Positions 33,063-42,837 of a stretch of DNA of 64,000 bases are shown here, piece after piece. Within the stretch, counting starts at the first letter, position 1. Every line of letters starts with the position of its first letter. Source of the DNA: an uncultured Bacteroidia bacterium (GTDB lineage Bacteria > Bacteroidota > Bacteroidia > Bacteroidales > F082); NCBI GenBank assembly GCA_902801625.1, contig CADCJI010000023.1, forward strand, positions 1 through 64,000, given 5' to 3'. The position numbers were made by a program, and so were the translations under genes. A model generated the notes under the pieces. That model was not told the origin of the DNA, did no database searches, and saw nothing but the letters and a program-made list of their open reading frames with translations.

Positions 33063-34100
33063 GAAACCTGGGAGTCTCTTTTCAAGGAAAGGGCATTGGA
33101 GGAAGGACGCTCTGAAGAGTTTATCTCCCAATGCATCGAATATGCGGGAAAATTGCATGAGAAAAATCTTCCCGTAATCTTTGATTTTGTGCATTTGGCA
33201 TACTACCTTGGATTCTACTCTGAGAAACTGCAAGGAATTGTGGCCAATGTTGAGGGACATTACCGAACCTACCATATAAGGAAAAAATCGGGCGGTACTA
33301 GAATGATTGAGGCTCCTGATGCGATGTTGAAAGATGTGCAACATTGGATATATGGTAATATACTTTGCAGGGACAAGTCTATAAAGGATTGTGTGCATGG
33401 GTTTGTGCCTGCTTTGACAGAAAAGGATAAGGTTCGTGGAATACTGTCGAATGCTGTACCTCATTCGGGACACGACTGGCTGATAAACCTGGATTTGAAG
33501 GACTTTTTCCATACGGTCAAGTTAGATATGGTAAAAGCTTATTTTGATTCATTGGGTTATGAGGAGGAAGTGTCGAAAACGCTTACTGCCCTCTGCACAA
33601 TGAAATCAAGACTTCCGCAAGGTGCACCCACGAGTCCAATGCTATCGAATCTGATAGCAACCAAGATGGACGAGGAGATGATGGCATATTGTGGGGAACG
33701 TGGAATTACCTACACAAGGTATGCTGATGATTTGACTTTCTCTGCCAACTATGATGTGGAGATGCCTCTTGTCAAAGAGCTGTATGCCATCATTTTCAGG
33801 AACGGGTTCATTGTGAACCGAAAGAAAACAAAGATTCGTTATCCTGGATATAAGAAGGAAGTGACTGGACTGACCGTGACCAATGGCGTTCATGTCCCCA
33901 AGAAATACAGGAAAGAAGTTTGGCGAGAGTTGTATTTCTGCAAGAAGTTCGGGGTTTATGAACACTACCACCAGATGGATACGGACAAGGGCTTGTATCA
34001 AGCTTGGCTAAGGGGGAGAATCATGTTCATCAGGCAGATAGACCCTGCGTGCGGGAATAAGATGCTTAAGCAGTTTAACGAATTGAACTGGCTGGTATAA
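33051..34100 (+). CDS. retron-type reverse transcriptase
   Basis: 349-aa reverse transcriptase. Hallmarks seen: KKSGGTRMIEAP in the finger region, the retron-specific NAxxH motif (NAVPH, residues 134-138), LDLKDFF (147-153), RLPQGAPTSPMLSN (188-200), the catalytic YADD (224-227) and the VTG signature VTGLTV (271-276) that reads the msr stem. There is no maturase or integrase part, so it is neither a group II intron nor a DGR enzyme by its own sequence. Retron RTs make multicopy single-stranded DNA that guards the cell against phage with an effector. ATG 33051 is used; ATG 33057 is also possible. OLD and UvrD-like genes follow at once. Confidence 0.9.
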   Translation: MTMTETWESLFKERALEEGRSEEFISQCIEYAGKLHEKNLPVIFDFVHLAYYLGFYSEKLQGIVANVEGHYRTYHIRKKSGGTRMIEAPDAMLKDVQHWIYGNILCRDKSIKDCVHGFVPALTEKDKVRGILSNAVPHSGHDWLINLDLKDFFHTVKLDMVKAYFDSLGYEEEVSKTLTALCTMKSRLPQGAPTSPMLSNLIATKMDEEMMAYCGERGITYTRYADDLTFSANYDVEMPLVKELYAIIFRNGFIVNRKKTKIRYPGYKKEVTGLTVTNGVHVPKKYRKEVWRELYFCKKFGVYEHYHQMDTDKGLYQAWLRGRIMFIRQIDPACGNKMLKQFNELNWLV

Positions 34101-34132
34101 GATTGATTATTAACTAAGAAAAGACGCGAACT

Positions 34133-35701
34133 ATGTATATTCAAAAGATAAAACTCCACAATTACAGGCGCTTCAAAGACCTTGAAATACCTTTCAAGGA
34201 AGGACGGAACATTCTTGTGGGAGATAATGAGTCAGGAAAGTCTTCTATTCTAGAGGCGATAGATTTAACCGCAAGGGGTAGCCGTCACAGAGTAGAGGAC
34301 ATTGGTCTTGAAACGTTGTTCAATGTGCAAGTGATAAGGGAGTTTATAGAAGGAGACAGACAATTGGCGAATCTTCCTGTGCTTTTTGTAGAGTTGTATC
34401 TTGGTGGTATTGTGGAAGAAGGGCTGGACGGAAATGAGAATAGCGAAGGTCGCCTGGCTTATGGTTTAAGGATGCTGTTTGAGCCCGATCCATTATTAAG
34501 CCGTCAGACTTTAGCAGTTTTACAAGCAGAAAATGCTTATTTCCCGTTTGAGTTCTATACAATATCGTTCACGACCTTTAGTGGAGAATCGTATAATGGT
34601 TATACTAAAAAGGTAAAGACCGTTTTTCTTGATAACAGCACTATTGGGAATGAGCATGCCCTGAATGAATTCATTTCCACCATTTATGGAGTGGCTTTAA
34701 ATCAGGTTGAACAACTGGCGACAAAACATAGTTATGGCAATTCAAAGGCAGGTTTCAAAAACACAGTGTTGACTCCATTCAACAACAAGCTACCAGACGG
34801 ATATGCCTTTGCGGTGAAAAATACAGGAAAGAATTGCTTGGAAAACGATTTGACCATTGAGCTTGGTGGTGTTCCAATCTCTGAAAAAGGTACAGGTATT
34901 CAGTGTATGTTGAAAACACAACTTGCATTGAAACGTTCGCCAGATATTCCTGTCATCATGATTGAAGAGCCGGAGAATCATTTAAGCCATTTGAATATGC
35001 GGAAGATGATTGAAGGTATTGAGGCAAACAATGAGGCGCAACTCTTTATTTCAACGCATAATGACCTTATCTGTACCCGATTAGATTTGAGAAATTGCAT
35101 ACTGATGAATAGTGCAACGCCTGAAAGGGCGATTTCCATGGATTTCATTGATGATGCCACGGCAAAGTTCTTTATGAAGGCTCCTGACAACAATATGCTT
35201 CAATTTGTTTTGGCGAAGAAAGTCATACTTGTGGAAGGTGATGCGGAATTTATTCTTATGGATGTGTTCTGCCAAAGAGTATTTGGCCATCCTCTGAATG
35301 AACTTGGCATAGATGTGATTGCTGTGGATGGAAAGTGTTTCAAGCGTTATCTTGAAATAGCAAAGGTGCTTAATAACCGTGTGGCTGTGATAACAGATAA
35401 TGATGGCAATTATGCGGAGAATATCATGTCCGCATATCAAGGCTATATGAATAATGAGTATGACAACATCAGGGTTTATGCTGATACAAATAATCAAAGA
35501 TTCACATTTGAGGTGGCTGTATATGCCGATAACCAAGCTGATTGTGATGTCATGTTTGCAGGAGGACGTAGGACGTTGACTGTACAACAATACATGTTGG
35601 CAAATAAGGCTGAGGCCGCATACAAGCTGCTTTCAGAGAAAAGAGAAACGATTGAAACTCCGCAATATATTAGAGAAGCGTTGGAATGGGTAAATGCTTG
35701 A
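34133..35701 (+). CDS. OLD-family ATPase/TOPRIM nuclease (GajA-like)
   Basis: 522-aa protein with an ABC-type ATPase split around a coiled region and a C-terminal TOPRIM nuclease. Walker A is GDNESGKSS (residues 30-38), a signature-like EKGTGIQ at 251-257, Walker B VIMIEEPENHLS near 274-285, and the H-loop FISTHND. TOPRIM residues are Glu368 in VILVEGD and Asp422/Asp424 in VITDNDGN. The layout equals GajA of Gabija and the OLD effector of some retrons. It begins 32 bases after the RT stop and its stop overlaps the helicase gene, so it is one transcript with both. Confidence 0.88.
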   Translation: MYIQKIKLHNYRRFKDLEIPFKEGRNILVGDNESGKSSILEAIDLTARGSRHRVEDIGLETLFNVQVIREFIEGDRQLANLPVLFVELYLGGIVEEGLDGNENSEGRLAYGLRMLFEPDPLLSRQTLAVLQAENAYFPFEFYTISFTTFSGESYNGYTKKVKTVFLDNSTIGNEHALNEFISTIYGVALNQVEQLATKHSYGNSKAGFKNTVLTPFNNKLPDGYAFAVKNTGKNCLENDLTIELGGVPISEKGTGIQCMLKTQLALKRSPDIPVIMIEEPENHLSHLNMRKMIEGIEANNEAQLFISTHNDLICTRLDLRNCILMNSATPERAISMDFIDDATAKFFMKAPDNNMLQFVLAKKVILVEGDAEFILMDVFCQRVFGHPLNELGIDVIAVDGKCFKRYLEIAKVLNNRVAVITDNDGNYAENIMSAYQGYMNNEYDNIRVYADTNNQRFTFEVAVYADNQADCDVMFAGGRRTLTVQQYMLANKAEAAYKLLSEKRETIETPQYIREALEWVNA

Positions 35702-36711
35702 TGCTAGCCGTTGCTGGTTCAGGAAAGACCACGCAGCTGATTAACAAGTTGAATTTGGAACAGAAGTTCTTGATTGTTACCTACACAAGAAACAACTATG
35801 AACATTTGCGACGCTCTGTTCTGAAAAGGTTCGAATTCTTCCCTGAAAATATAAAGATTCTCAAGTATTTTCAGTTTCTTTACTCATTTTGCTACAAGCC
35901 ATTCTGCGGATTAGACAAGAAAGCGAGAGGCATCTGTTTTAATATGCCGCCGGAGCAATCACGATTTCAAAGAGGTCAGGAGACTTTTTACAAGACAGAG
36001 GCAGGACGGCTCTATTCAAACCGTATGGCTCATTTTTGCAAAGAACATTGTACTGACGGTATCAAGGAGAGACTGGATAAGTATTATGACCACTTCTTTA
36101 TTGATGAGGTACAGGACGTCGCAGGACACGACTTTAATTTATTGCTATCCATTATCCCAGATAGGTGTGATACGCTTTTTGTTGGGGATTTCTTCCAGCA
36201 TACTTACGACACAAGCAAAGATGGGAACGTGAACATCAATCTCTATCATGACTACATGAAGTTTATGAATAAATGGAAAGTAGCTGGTGTTTCTGTAGAT
36301 ACTGATACTTTGGCACGTACACATAGGTGTAATGAAGAGATTTGCTCTTTTGTGAGAACTTTGGGAATTGCGATAGAATCAACAGGGGAAGCTCAAGGTC
36401 ATGTTTATGTGTTGGAAAATCAGGAAGATGTTGATATAGTGGTAAGCAATGACAGAATTCCGAAGTTGTTTATTGAGAATAGTTCGCGATATAGGTGTGC
36501 ATCAATGAATTGGGGCGCTTCTAAAGGTATAGACAATTTCGTTGATGTATGTGTGGTGCTGAATCAAAAGAGCCAAGGCTTTTTTGAGAAGGGGAAGCTT
36601 GCTGATTTGCCCCCTATGTCTAAGAATAAGCTATATGTGGCATGTACACGTGCTCATAGGCACCTGTATGTTACAAGCTACAGTTTTCTTGAAAAATACA
36701 AGATTGTCTAG
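35686..36711 (+). CDS. short UvrD-like superfamily 1 helicase (GajB-like)
   Basis: 341-aa protein with SF1 helicase motifs: Walker A AVAGSGKTTQ at residues 8-17, motif II FFIDEVQDVAG, motif III FVGDFFQHTYD, a THRCNEEIC segment, and motif VI YVACTRAHRHLYV near the end. It is clearly shorter than usual UvrD or GajB proteins, lacking room for full 1B/2B subdomains. It may sense nucleic acid rather than unwind long duplexes. The start at 35686 overlaps the OLD gene by 16 bases; ATG 35701, which overlaps the OLD stop codon by one base, is equally possible. It closes the operon. Confidence 0.85.
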   Translation: MGKCLMLAVAGSGKTTQLINKLNLEQKFLIVTYTRNNYEHLRRSVLKRFEFFPENIKILKYFQFLYSFCYKPFCGLDKKARGICFNMPPEQSRFQRGQETFYKTEAGRLYSNRMAHFCKEHCTDGIKERLDKYYDHFFIDEVQDVAGHDFNLLLSIIPDRCDTLFVGDFFQHTYDTSKDGNVNINLYHDYMKFMNKWKVAGVSVDTDTLARTHRCNEEICSFVRTLGIAIESTGEAQGHVYVLENQEDVDIVVSNDRIPKLFIENSSRYRCASMNWGASKGIDNFVDVCVVLNQKSQGFFEKGKLADLPPMSKNKLYVACTRAHRHLYVTSYSFLEKYKIV

Positions 36712-36907
36712 TTTGGAGAATAGGCCAATAGAGATGTGCAACCAAGGAGTTGGTCTCTGTGCAGAGCTGAAGAGAAAATCTTAATTATAGAGAAACAATA
36801 CGAGAATTTCAATCAAGAAATATCAATACAAAGAAGCGTTACACCTTACCTAAAACAACTGGTAAATACAATATCAAAGACACATAATACAAACGTGCAC
36901 AAGTTTA

Positions 36908-36938
36908 AGGAGATTCCCGCAGGGTCTCCTTTTTTTGT
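36908..36938 (+). terminator. terminator of the rightward defence operon
   Basis: AGGAGA, TTCCCGCAGGG containing CCC/GGG pairing, TCTCCT, then seven T. It lies about 200 bases after the helicase stop. Confidence 0.8.
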
Positions 36939-37001
36939 GTCCTTATGAAAGAGTTGTATAATCTTTATTCGAGCCGCGAAGACCTCTTGCGTTTGTATCC
37001 T

Positions 37002-37343
37002 CTAATTAGAACCATACGCCTCTTCAAGCACCTTCTTCAAGTAGGGTTTGTGTTCAGTCGGTGTGCGCTTGCTGCAATACATGGAGTAGACCAGATAAAG
37101 ATACTCTGCTCTATCCAAATGGCATTTGACTTCCAAATCGTCAAACTGTTGCTGCAAGTTCTAGTCGTCGCCGCGCAGAAAACCATAGTCGAACTGCATG
37201 ACTGTGCGGAAAGGAAAGCGACCGCCCGCTGGAATGTCGCCAATCTCTACATTGGGTTCAAACACATACGACACCTTACGCCGCCGTTTACGCGGGAGGA
37301 ATATGGGGAAGCATAGGATGTTCTTAGCTGGATATGAGGGCAT
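37002..37343 (-). pseudogene. small conserved gene interrupted by an amber codon
   Basis: A 113-codon frame from ATG 37343 reads PRKRRRKVSYVFEPNVEIGD and then FPFRTVMQFDYGFLRGDD, hits TAG at 37163-37161, and continues in the same frame as NLQQQFDDLEVKCHLDRAEY to a stop at 37002. The two halves look like one protein. The product is unknown to me. The neighbouring fragments point to a worn-out mobile or defence patch. Confidence 0.55.
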
Positions 37344-37579
37344 GGCATAAAAAAGTAGCAAGTTCAAAAACTGAAATTCAACAACGAAAAAGACGAATTT
37401 TTGTCGTTTATGGTTGTTTGCCTGGTTTTTATTCATACTTTTGCAGTTGATATGACCTCCCTCGCTTCCCATTAGTTCAGCGCACCAGGGGGGGGCTTCG
37501 ATTTTTATTGAGGATCCCAACTTTTGATATAAACGAGACCCTATACGTTTTTTGTCTTTTTTCTTCGCACCACAATTAA

Positions 37580-37822
37580 AAGCTACAAGACCATTCTGAT
37601 AAACCGATCATAAAACTCAAAAATCGAAATCGAAATGAAGAAAATCGGCGACAAATCATTGATTTTATCGCCGATAACGGGTTTTCAGACGCAAAACCCA
37701 TTTCGAAAGCCAACGGACTCAAGCCCTCAAGAACCCGCGACTACCTCAAACAACTCGTGGATGAAGGCATCCTTGAGGTGGAGGGGGAGTATAAAAGTAG
37801 GAAGTATAGGATTAAGAAGTAA
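37580..37822 (+). pseudogene. C-terminal fragment of a putative DNA-binding (AlbA-type) regulator
   Basis: This frame has no start codon and opens right after a stop. It encodes RRQIIDFIADNGFSDAKP then LKPSRTRDYLKQLVDEGILE and ends KYRIKK: the winged-helix tail found at the end of AlbA_2/Schlafen-type DNA-binding proteins. A competing ATG frame (37635-37988) has no family resemblance. The 5' part of the gene is missing. Confidence 0.6.
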
Positions 37823-38017
37823 AAAGGTATCGTCGGCCAACAAGTACCTGAAGGCTGGAAGGCTGTCTATCTGGGATTTGGCAACCATCTTGTCGTCAAA
37901 ACAGATTATTATGAACAGTTTGAAAAAGAGGCCAGTAACAGACACATTGAGGAAGCAGTCGAATTGTACCAACAATGGTATGGAATAGTGATGAACCTAT
38001 GTAAAACAAAGCATTAA
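37823..38017 (+). pseudogene. protein fragment GWKAVYLGFGNHLVVK, truncated
   Basis: In the same frame as the fragment before it but after the TAA, it reads IVGQQVPEGWKAVYLGFGNH then YYEQFEKEASNRHIEEAVEL to a stop at 38017. It has no start codon. It looks like the end of a real protein rather than chance, but I cannot name the family. Confidence 0.4.
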
Positions 38018-38142
38018 CAATCCCATTGATATTGAACGAGCCTCAAAGACGTTTCATATTAGGGTAGGGGAATGGTGAAAATGGGAATGGCTCTCTATCA
38101 TAGTCTGGATGATTTGTGATTTCAAATTTTTCATATTTGGAA

Positions 38143-38172
38143 TTGCTGTTCAAATAAACTTTACTATTTTTG
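38143..38172 (+). promoter_or_regulatory. promoter of the AAA/DUF4143 gene
   Basis: TTG (38143-38145), 19-base spacer, TATTTTTG (38165-38172), 60 bases before ATG 38233. Confidence 0.6.
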
Positions 38173-38232
38173 CAGTATCGTTGCGGATTTTTTAAGAATA
38201 TCCGCAATCATGTTGCGGAAATTATATCAATT

Positions 38233-39372
38233 ATGTACCATAGGATATTTGACATAGAGAATCGGCTGGATGAGGCAATGTTCTTGTTCGGAGGCCGTCA
38301 AGTGGGCAAGTCCACCCTGTTGAAAGAACGCTTTCCAAAGGCCGTTTACATAGACCTTTTGAATTCCGAATTGAGAAATCGTTATCGTCAGCATCCAGAA
38401 GAGTTTCGCGAGAGTTTGCTTCGCCATGCTCCAGAGACCTTGGTCATCGTAGACGAAATCCAGAAAGTGCCCGACCTATTGGACGAAGTCCACTGGCTGA
38501 TGGTGAACAAAGGCCTTTTCTTCATCCTCAGCGGTTCCAGCGCTCGCAAGTTGAAAAAGAGCGGCGCCAACAACCTTGGAGGAAGAGCCATTCCCGAGAC
38601 GCTGTTCCCTTTAGTTAGTGCAGAGATTCCGGATTTTGATTTGGACCGAGCCATACAAAACGGCATGATTCCGAGACATTACATGGTCGCGAATGCACGC
38701 AACCGTCTTAAATCCTATATCGAACTCTATCTGAAGGAAGAAATCATAGAGGAAGCGGCAGTGCAAAAAGTGGACGATTTTATCCGTTTCCTGGAAGTGG
38801 CTGCCATCTCGAACGGTGAAATGCTCAATTATGAAAACGTTGCTACCGATTGTGGCGTATCGGCCAACACGGTCAAGGCCTATTACCAGATACTATGTGA
38901 CACATTACTCGGCTTTGAAGTGCCCGCTTATAGGAAAGTCATCAAACGCAAACTCACCAAGTCATCAAGATTTTACTTCTTTGACGTGGGCATTGCCAAC
39001 TATTTGACCGGGCGTCACCATCTTGCACCCAAGACACCCGAATATGGACATGCTTTTGAGCATCTTGTAATGCAGGAGATTGTGGCTTATCTTGGCTATA
39101 AAGGCATCGAAGAAAAGCTGACGTATTGGCACACGTACGATGACATAGAGGTGGATGCCGTCATCGGTGATGCTCGAGTGGCTATCGAAATCAAATCGGC
39201 CGACTCGATTCAAACTAATCATAAGAAAGGTCTTGTCGAATTTGCCAAGGAACATCCTAATGTGAAGCAGATACTTGTGTCACGCGACAGAATCAGCCGT
39301 CGGAGTGGAGATATCGATTTGTATTACGTAACCGACTTCTTCAAGGCACTGTGGAATGACGAGATTGTCTAA
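38233..39372 (+). CDS. AAA ATPase with DUF4143 domain
   Basis: 379-aa protein of the AAA_14/DUF4143 family, common in Bacteroidetes and archaea with unknown cellular role. Start ATG 38233 (MYHRIFDIENRLDEAMFLFG) because longer starts cross the promoter. Seen: Walker A GGRQVGKST, DLLNSELRNRY, Walker B TLVIVDEIQKVP, sensor FILSGSSARKLK, and the DUF4143 part with a winged-helix (YENVATDCGVSANTVKAYYQIL) and a restriction-like core TYDDIEVDAVIGDARVAIEIKS, where E/D and E-x-K are visible. It is a single gene between its own promoter and a strong terminator. Confidence 0.88.
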   Translation: MYHRIFDIENRLDEAMFLFGGRQVGKSTLLKERFPKAVYIDLLNSELRNRYRQHPEEFRESLLRHAPETLVIVDEIQKVPDLLDEVHWLMVNKGLFFILSGSSARKLKKSGANNLGGRAIPETLFPLVSAEIPDFDLDRAIQNGMIPRHYMVANARNRLKSYIELYLKEEIIEEAAVQKVDDFIRFLEVAAISNGEMLNYENVATDCGVSANTVKAYYQILCDTLLGFEVPAYRKVIKRKLTKSSRFYFFDVGIANYLTGRHHLAPKTPEYGHAFEHLVMQEIVAYLGYKGIEEKLTYWHTYDDIEVDAVIGDARVAIEIKSADSIQTNHKKGLVEFAKEHPNVKQILVSRDRISRRSGDIDLYYVTDFFKALWNDEIV

Positions 39373-39374
39373 TC

Positions 39375-39408
39375 AAAAAAGCCCCTCAAATTTTTGAGGG
39401 GCTTTTTT
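39375..39408. terminator. bidirectional terminator
   Basis: AAAAAAGCCCCTCAAA, loop TT, TTTGAGGGGCTTTTTT: a perfect 16-pair stem between convergent genes, serving the ATPase gene and rpoD. Confidence 0.92.
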
Positions 39409-39413
39409 GGTCC

Positions 39414-40277
39414 TTAACCGAGATAACTCTTCAGGATCTTGCTGCGGCTGGTGTGTTTCAACCGGCGTATGGCCTTTTCCTTGATCTGGCGCACGCGCTC
39501 GCGCGTCAGGTCGAATTTCTCACCGATCTCCTCGAGGGTCATCGGGTGGCTGCCGTTCAGCCCGAAATACAGGCGGACGACATCCTGCTCCCTTTGCGTC
39601 AGGGTGGAGATGGCTCGGTCAATTTCTTTGCGTAACGACTCATACAGAAGCTCGGTCTCAGGCGTCGGGGCCTCCTCGCTCTTCAGCACGTCGTACATGG
39701 TGTTGTCTTCATCCTGCACGAGCGGTGCGTCCATCGAGATGTGACGTCCGGCATTTTTCATCGACTCTTTCACCTCGGCTTCCGTGATTTCCAGCACCTC
39801 GGCAATCTCCTCTGCATTGGGTTCACGCTCAAACTCTTGCTCTAACTTAGCATAAGTTTTGTTGATTTTGTTGATGGAACCGATCTTGTTCAAGGGGAGA
39901 CGGACAATACGCGATTGCTCGGCCAAAGCCTGTAGGATGGATTGACGAATCCACCACACGGCGTAGGAGATGAACTTGAAACCTCTGGTTTCGTCGAAAC
40001 GTTGTGCGGCTTTGATCAGTCCCAAGTTGCCTTCGTTGATTAAGTCGGGAAGACTGAGGCCTTGGTTCTGATACTGTTTTGCTACGGAGACTACAAAACG
40101 CAAGTTGGCCTTGGTGAGTTTTTCCAATGCGATCTTGTCGCCTTGCTTGATACGCTGGGCCAATTCAACCTCTTCTTCAGCCGAAATCAGCTCAACCTTA
40201 CCAATCTCTTGCAGGTACTTGTCGAGAGACGCGGTCTCACGGTTCGTCACCTGCTTCGTAATCTTTAACTGCCTCAT
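39414..40277 (-). CDS. rpoD: primary sigma factor of RNA polymerase
   Basis: 287-aa housekeeping sigma factor of the short Bacteroidetes type, which lacks region 1.1 and the non-conserved insert. Seen: region 1.2 [16 protein letters not shown], region 2 ([31 protein letters not shown] and [17 protein letters not shown]), region 3 ([16 protein letters not shown]) and region 4 with the helix-turn-helix [20 protein letters not shown]. Such sigma factors read the TAnnTTTG promoters found across this window. Four small palindromes lie just upstream of its start. Confidence 0.96.
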   Translation of the reverse strand: MRQLKITKQVTNRETASLDKYLQEIGKVELISAEEEVELAQRIKQGDKIALEKLTKANLRFVVSVAKQYQNQGLSLPDLINEGNLGLIKAAQRFDETRGFKFISYAVWWIRQSILQALAEQSRIVRLPLNKIGSINKINKTYAKLEQEFEREPNAEEIAEVLEITEAEVKESMKNAGRHISMDAPLVQDEDNTMYDVLKSEEAPTPETELLYESLRKEIDRAISTLTQREQDVVRLYFGLNGSHPMTLEEIGEKFDLTRERVRQIKEKAIRRLKHTSRSKILKSYLG

Positions 40278-40320
40278 TTAAGTTTATTTAGTTCTTTGAA
40301 AATAAGTTTGCTTTGTCGTT

Positions 40321-40443
40321 CGAGCGGATTGCAAATCCGCTCGCGGTGAAGTGGGGATTGCAAATCCCCTTCTCGTTGCTGACGGATTACAAATCCGTCA
40401 GAACTGTTTCCACGTCGAGGCTGGCGGATTACAAATCCGCCAG
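40321..40443. repeat. four tandem short palindromes between rpoD and pnp
   Basis: CGAGCGGATT-GCA-AATCCGCTCG (40321-40343), GGGGATT-GCA-AATCCCC (40353-40369), TGACGGATT-ACA-AATCCGTCA (40380-40400) and CTGGCGGATT-ACA-AATCCGCCAG (40421-40443). All share GGATTnCAAATCC with outer bases that vary together, the mark of selection for pairing. They resemble REP elements tied to the transposase at 54455-55495. Confidence 0.85.
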
Positions 40444-40459
40444 AACCTCTAGTGGGTTT

Positions 40460-42711
40460 TTACTTTCTGTGGGGACCGCCGTTGCCGCCATTGCCATGGC
40501 CACCACCGTTGCGGTTGCCACCACCATGGTTGCCATTACCATGACCACCATTGCCGTGGTTGCCACCACCAGGACGCGGACCACCGGGACGTGGGCCGTT
40601 GCCGCCCTTCTTCTCCTCATAGCCTTCCGGCTTTGGGAGCAGGACACGGTGCGACAGACGGAGCTTGCCGGTCTTCTCATCGATTTCGACCAGCTTCACA
40701 TCGATCTCGTCACCTTCCTTCAAGCCCGTCTCTTCCATGGTATCATAACGCTTCCAATCGATTTCGGAGATGTGGAGCAAACCGTCCTTGTTGGGGATGA
40801 TTTCCACGAAGGCGCCAAAGGCCATGATGGAAACAATCTTGCCGTGGTAGACTTCGCCAACCTCGGGCACTTGCACGATGGCCTTGATCTTGGCCTTGCA
40901 GGCTTCGATGTCTTCCTTGTTCTGTGAAGCGATTTCCACGATACCCTTCTGCTCGTCCTCGGTGATGACGATGACGGTGTTGGTCTGCTTTTGCATCTCT
41001 TGGATGACCTTGCCACCAGGGCCGATGACGGCACCGATCATATCCTTCGGGATGTACATGGTCTCGATGCGAGGCACAAACTCCTTATAGTCGGCACGAG
41101 GTTCGGTGATGGTCTTGGCCATCTCATCGAGGATGTGGAGACGGCCCTGACGGGCTTGCTCCAAAGCTTCGGTTAGCACCTCGTAGCTGAGGCCGTCGAC
41201 CTTGATGTCCATCTGGCAGGCGGTGATACCGTCGCGGGTACCGGTGACCTTGAAGTCCATGTCGCCGAGGTGGTCTTCATCGCCGAGGATGTCGGTGAGG
41301 ATGGCATACTTGCCAGTTTCGCTATCCGAGATCATACCCATGGCCACGCCAGCGACGGGCTTGCGCATCGGCACGCCAGCGTCCATCAGGGCGAGGCAGC
41401 CACCGCACACGGAGGCCATCGAAGAGGAACCGTTGGATTCGAGGATGTCGCTCACAATACGGATGGTGTAAGGCATGGTTTCGTCGTGAGGCACCATCGT
41501 CTTAAGGGCGCGCTCGGCGAGGTTGCCGTGACCGATCTCGCGGCGGCTGGTGCTGCGCTGTGCCTTGGCCTCGCCAGTGGCAAAGCCGGGGAAGTTGTAG
41601 TGCAGCGTGAAGTTCTTGGTGCCTTCCACCACGGCGCCGTCGAGGGTTTGCTCGTCGAGCTTGGTGCCGAGGGTGACGGTGACCAGAGCCTGGGTCTCAC
41701 CACGGGTGAACACGGCTGAGCCGTGGGCCTTGGGCAGCACGTCGACTTCAGTCCAGATGGGACGCACCTCGTTGGTCTTACGGCCGTCGAGGCGGATGCG
41801 CTCGTTGAGGACAGCGTTACGCACGGCCGAGCGTTCCACATCGTGGAAATAGCGCTTGGCGAGCGGGGTGATGGTTTCCAGCTCTTCTTCGGTATATTTT
41901 TCGAGATATTTGTCAAGGATGCCGCTGAAGGTCTCTTCGCGGAGGTGCTTGTCGGCGCAACCCGTGAGGGCGAAGTCGTAGCAAGGCTGGTAGCAGTTGG
42001 CTTCGATTTCGGCACGGAGGTTCTCGTCGTTCACCTCGTGGCAGTACTCCCGCTTGGCCTTGTTGACCTGTTCCATGAGCTCGATCTGAGCCTGGCATTG
42101 GATCTTGATGGCTTCGTGGGCAGCTTTCAAGGCGCCGAGCATTTCTTGTTCGCTCACTTCCTTGCATTCGCCTTCCACCATGCAGATGTCTTTCATGGAG
42201 GCGGCCACCATCAGTTCGAGGCGGGCTTCCTCCATTTGGGCGAAGGTCGGGTTGATGACGTATTCGTCACCGATGAGGGCCACGCGCACTTCCGAAATCG
42301 GTCCATGGAAGGGGATGTCGGACACGCAGATGGCGGCAGAGGCTGCCAAAGCAGCAAGTGCATCGGGGGTCTGGTCCTTGTCGTTCGACAGGAGGTTGAC
42401 CTGCACGATGGTCTCGGCATGATAGTCATCGGGGAACAGCGGGCGCAGGGCGCGGTCGATGAGGCGTGAAATCAGCACTTCGTAGTCGGAGGGCTTGGCC
42501 TCACGTTTAAAGAATCCGCCAGGGAACTTGCCCGTGGCGTAGTATTTTTCCCTATAGTCGACAGACAGGGGGAAGAAATCGGTTTCGGGAGCCACTTCCC
42601 GCAACGCAGCACCACCGAACCATCGGCCTGTTTGGCGTAACGGCCAGTGTTGAGCGTAATCTCTTGGCCGTTAGGCATGTGGATGGTTTGTGTAAATCCA
42701 ATAGGACCCAT
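40460..42711 (-). CDS. pnp: polyribonucleotide nucleotidyltransferase, frameshifted near codon 36
   Basis: PNPase, the 3'-5' phosphorolytic RNA exonuclease. The N-terminus from ATG 42711 reads [34 protein letters not shown], then leaves the family; from about 42604 a different frame carries on with [21 protein letters not shown] and is open to 40460 (713 codons). The family expects about 13 more residues at this join (the GnTmLLATV strand), so roughly 40 bases are missing with a frame change. The rest is complete: two RNase PH cores (second with [15 protein letters not shown]), KH domain [17 protein letters not shown]1 domain [17 protein letters not shown], and a Gly/Asn/His-rich tail. As written no full PNPase can be made. 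Confidence 0.9.
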
Positions 42712-42780
42712 AATGATTAGAATTTTTTACTGTTTTCTCTTAGCTTCTATTGCGTATGGAATCGGGTGTAATAAATAGCA

Positions 42781-42809
42781 AAAAAAAGGCAATGTGTATT
42801 GCCTTTTTC
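42781..42809 (-). terminator. terminator of rpsO
   Basis: GGCAAT, loop GTGT, ATTGCC with A-run before and T-run after, 29 bases beyond the rpsO stop. The same hairpin works on either strand. Confidence 0.8.
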
Positions 42810-42837
42810 TTGCGTTCCGCTCAGGCGGGCGAAAGTC

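Noticed and set aside
33051-34100. Group II intron or diversity-generating RT
   Set aside because: No maturase domain, no intron structure, no variable/template repeat nearby, while NAxxH and VTG motifs point to retrons.
37635-37988. 117-codon ATG frame on the plus strand
   Set aside because: Another frame over the same bases has a clear winged-helix sequence, so this one is a shadow.
40321-40443. CRISPR array
   Set aside because: Only four units, each with different outer bases, and unequal gaps; they are palindromes rather than identical repeats with spacers.
42472-42711. Independent 79-aa gene upstream of pnp
   Set aside because: Its first 36 residues are the PNPase N-terminus; the rest is the wrong frame of pnp.
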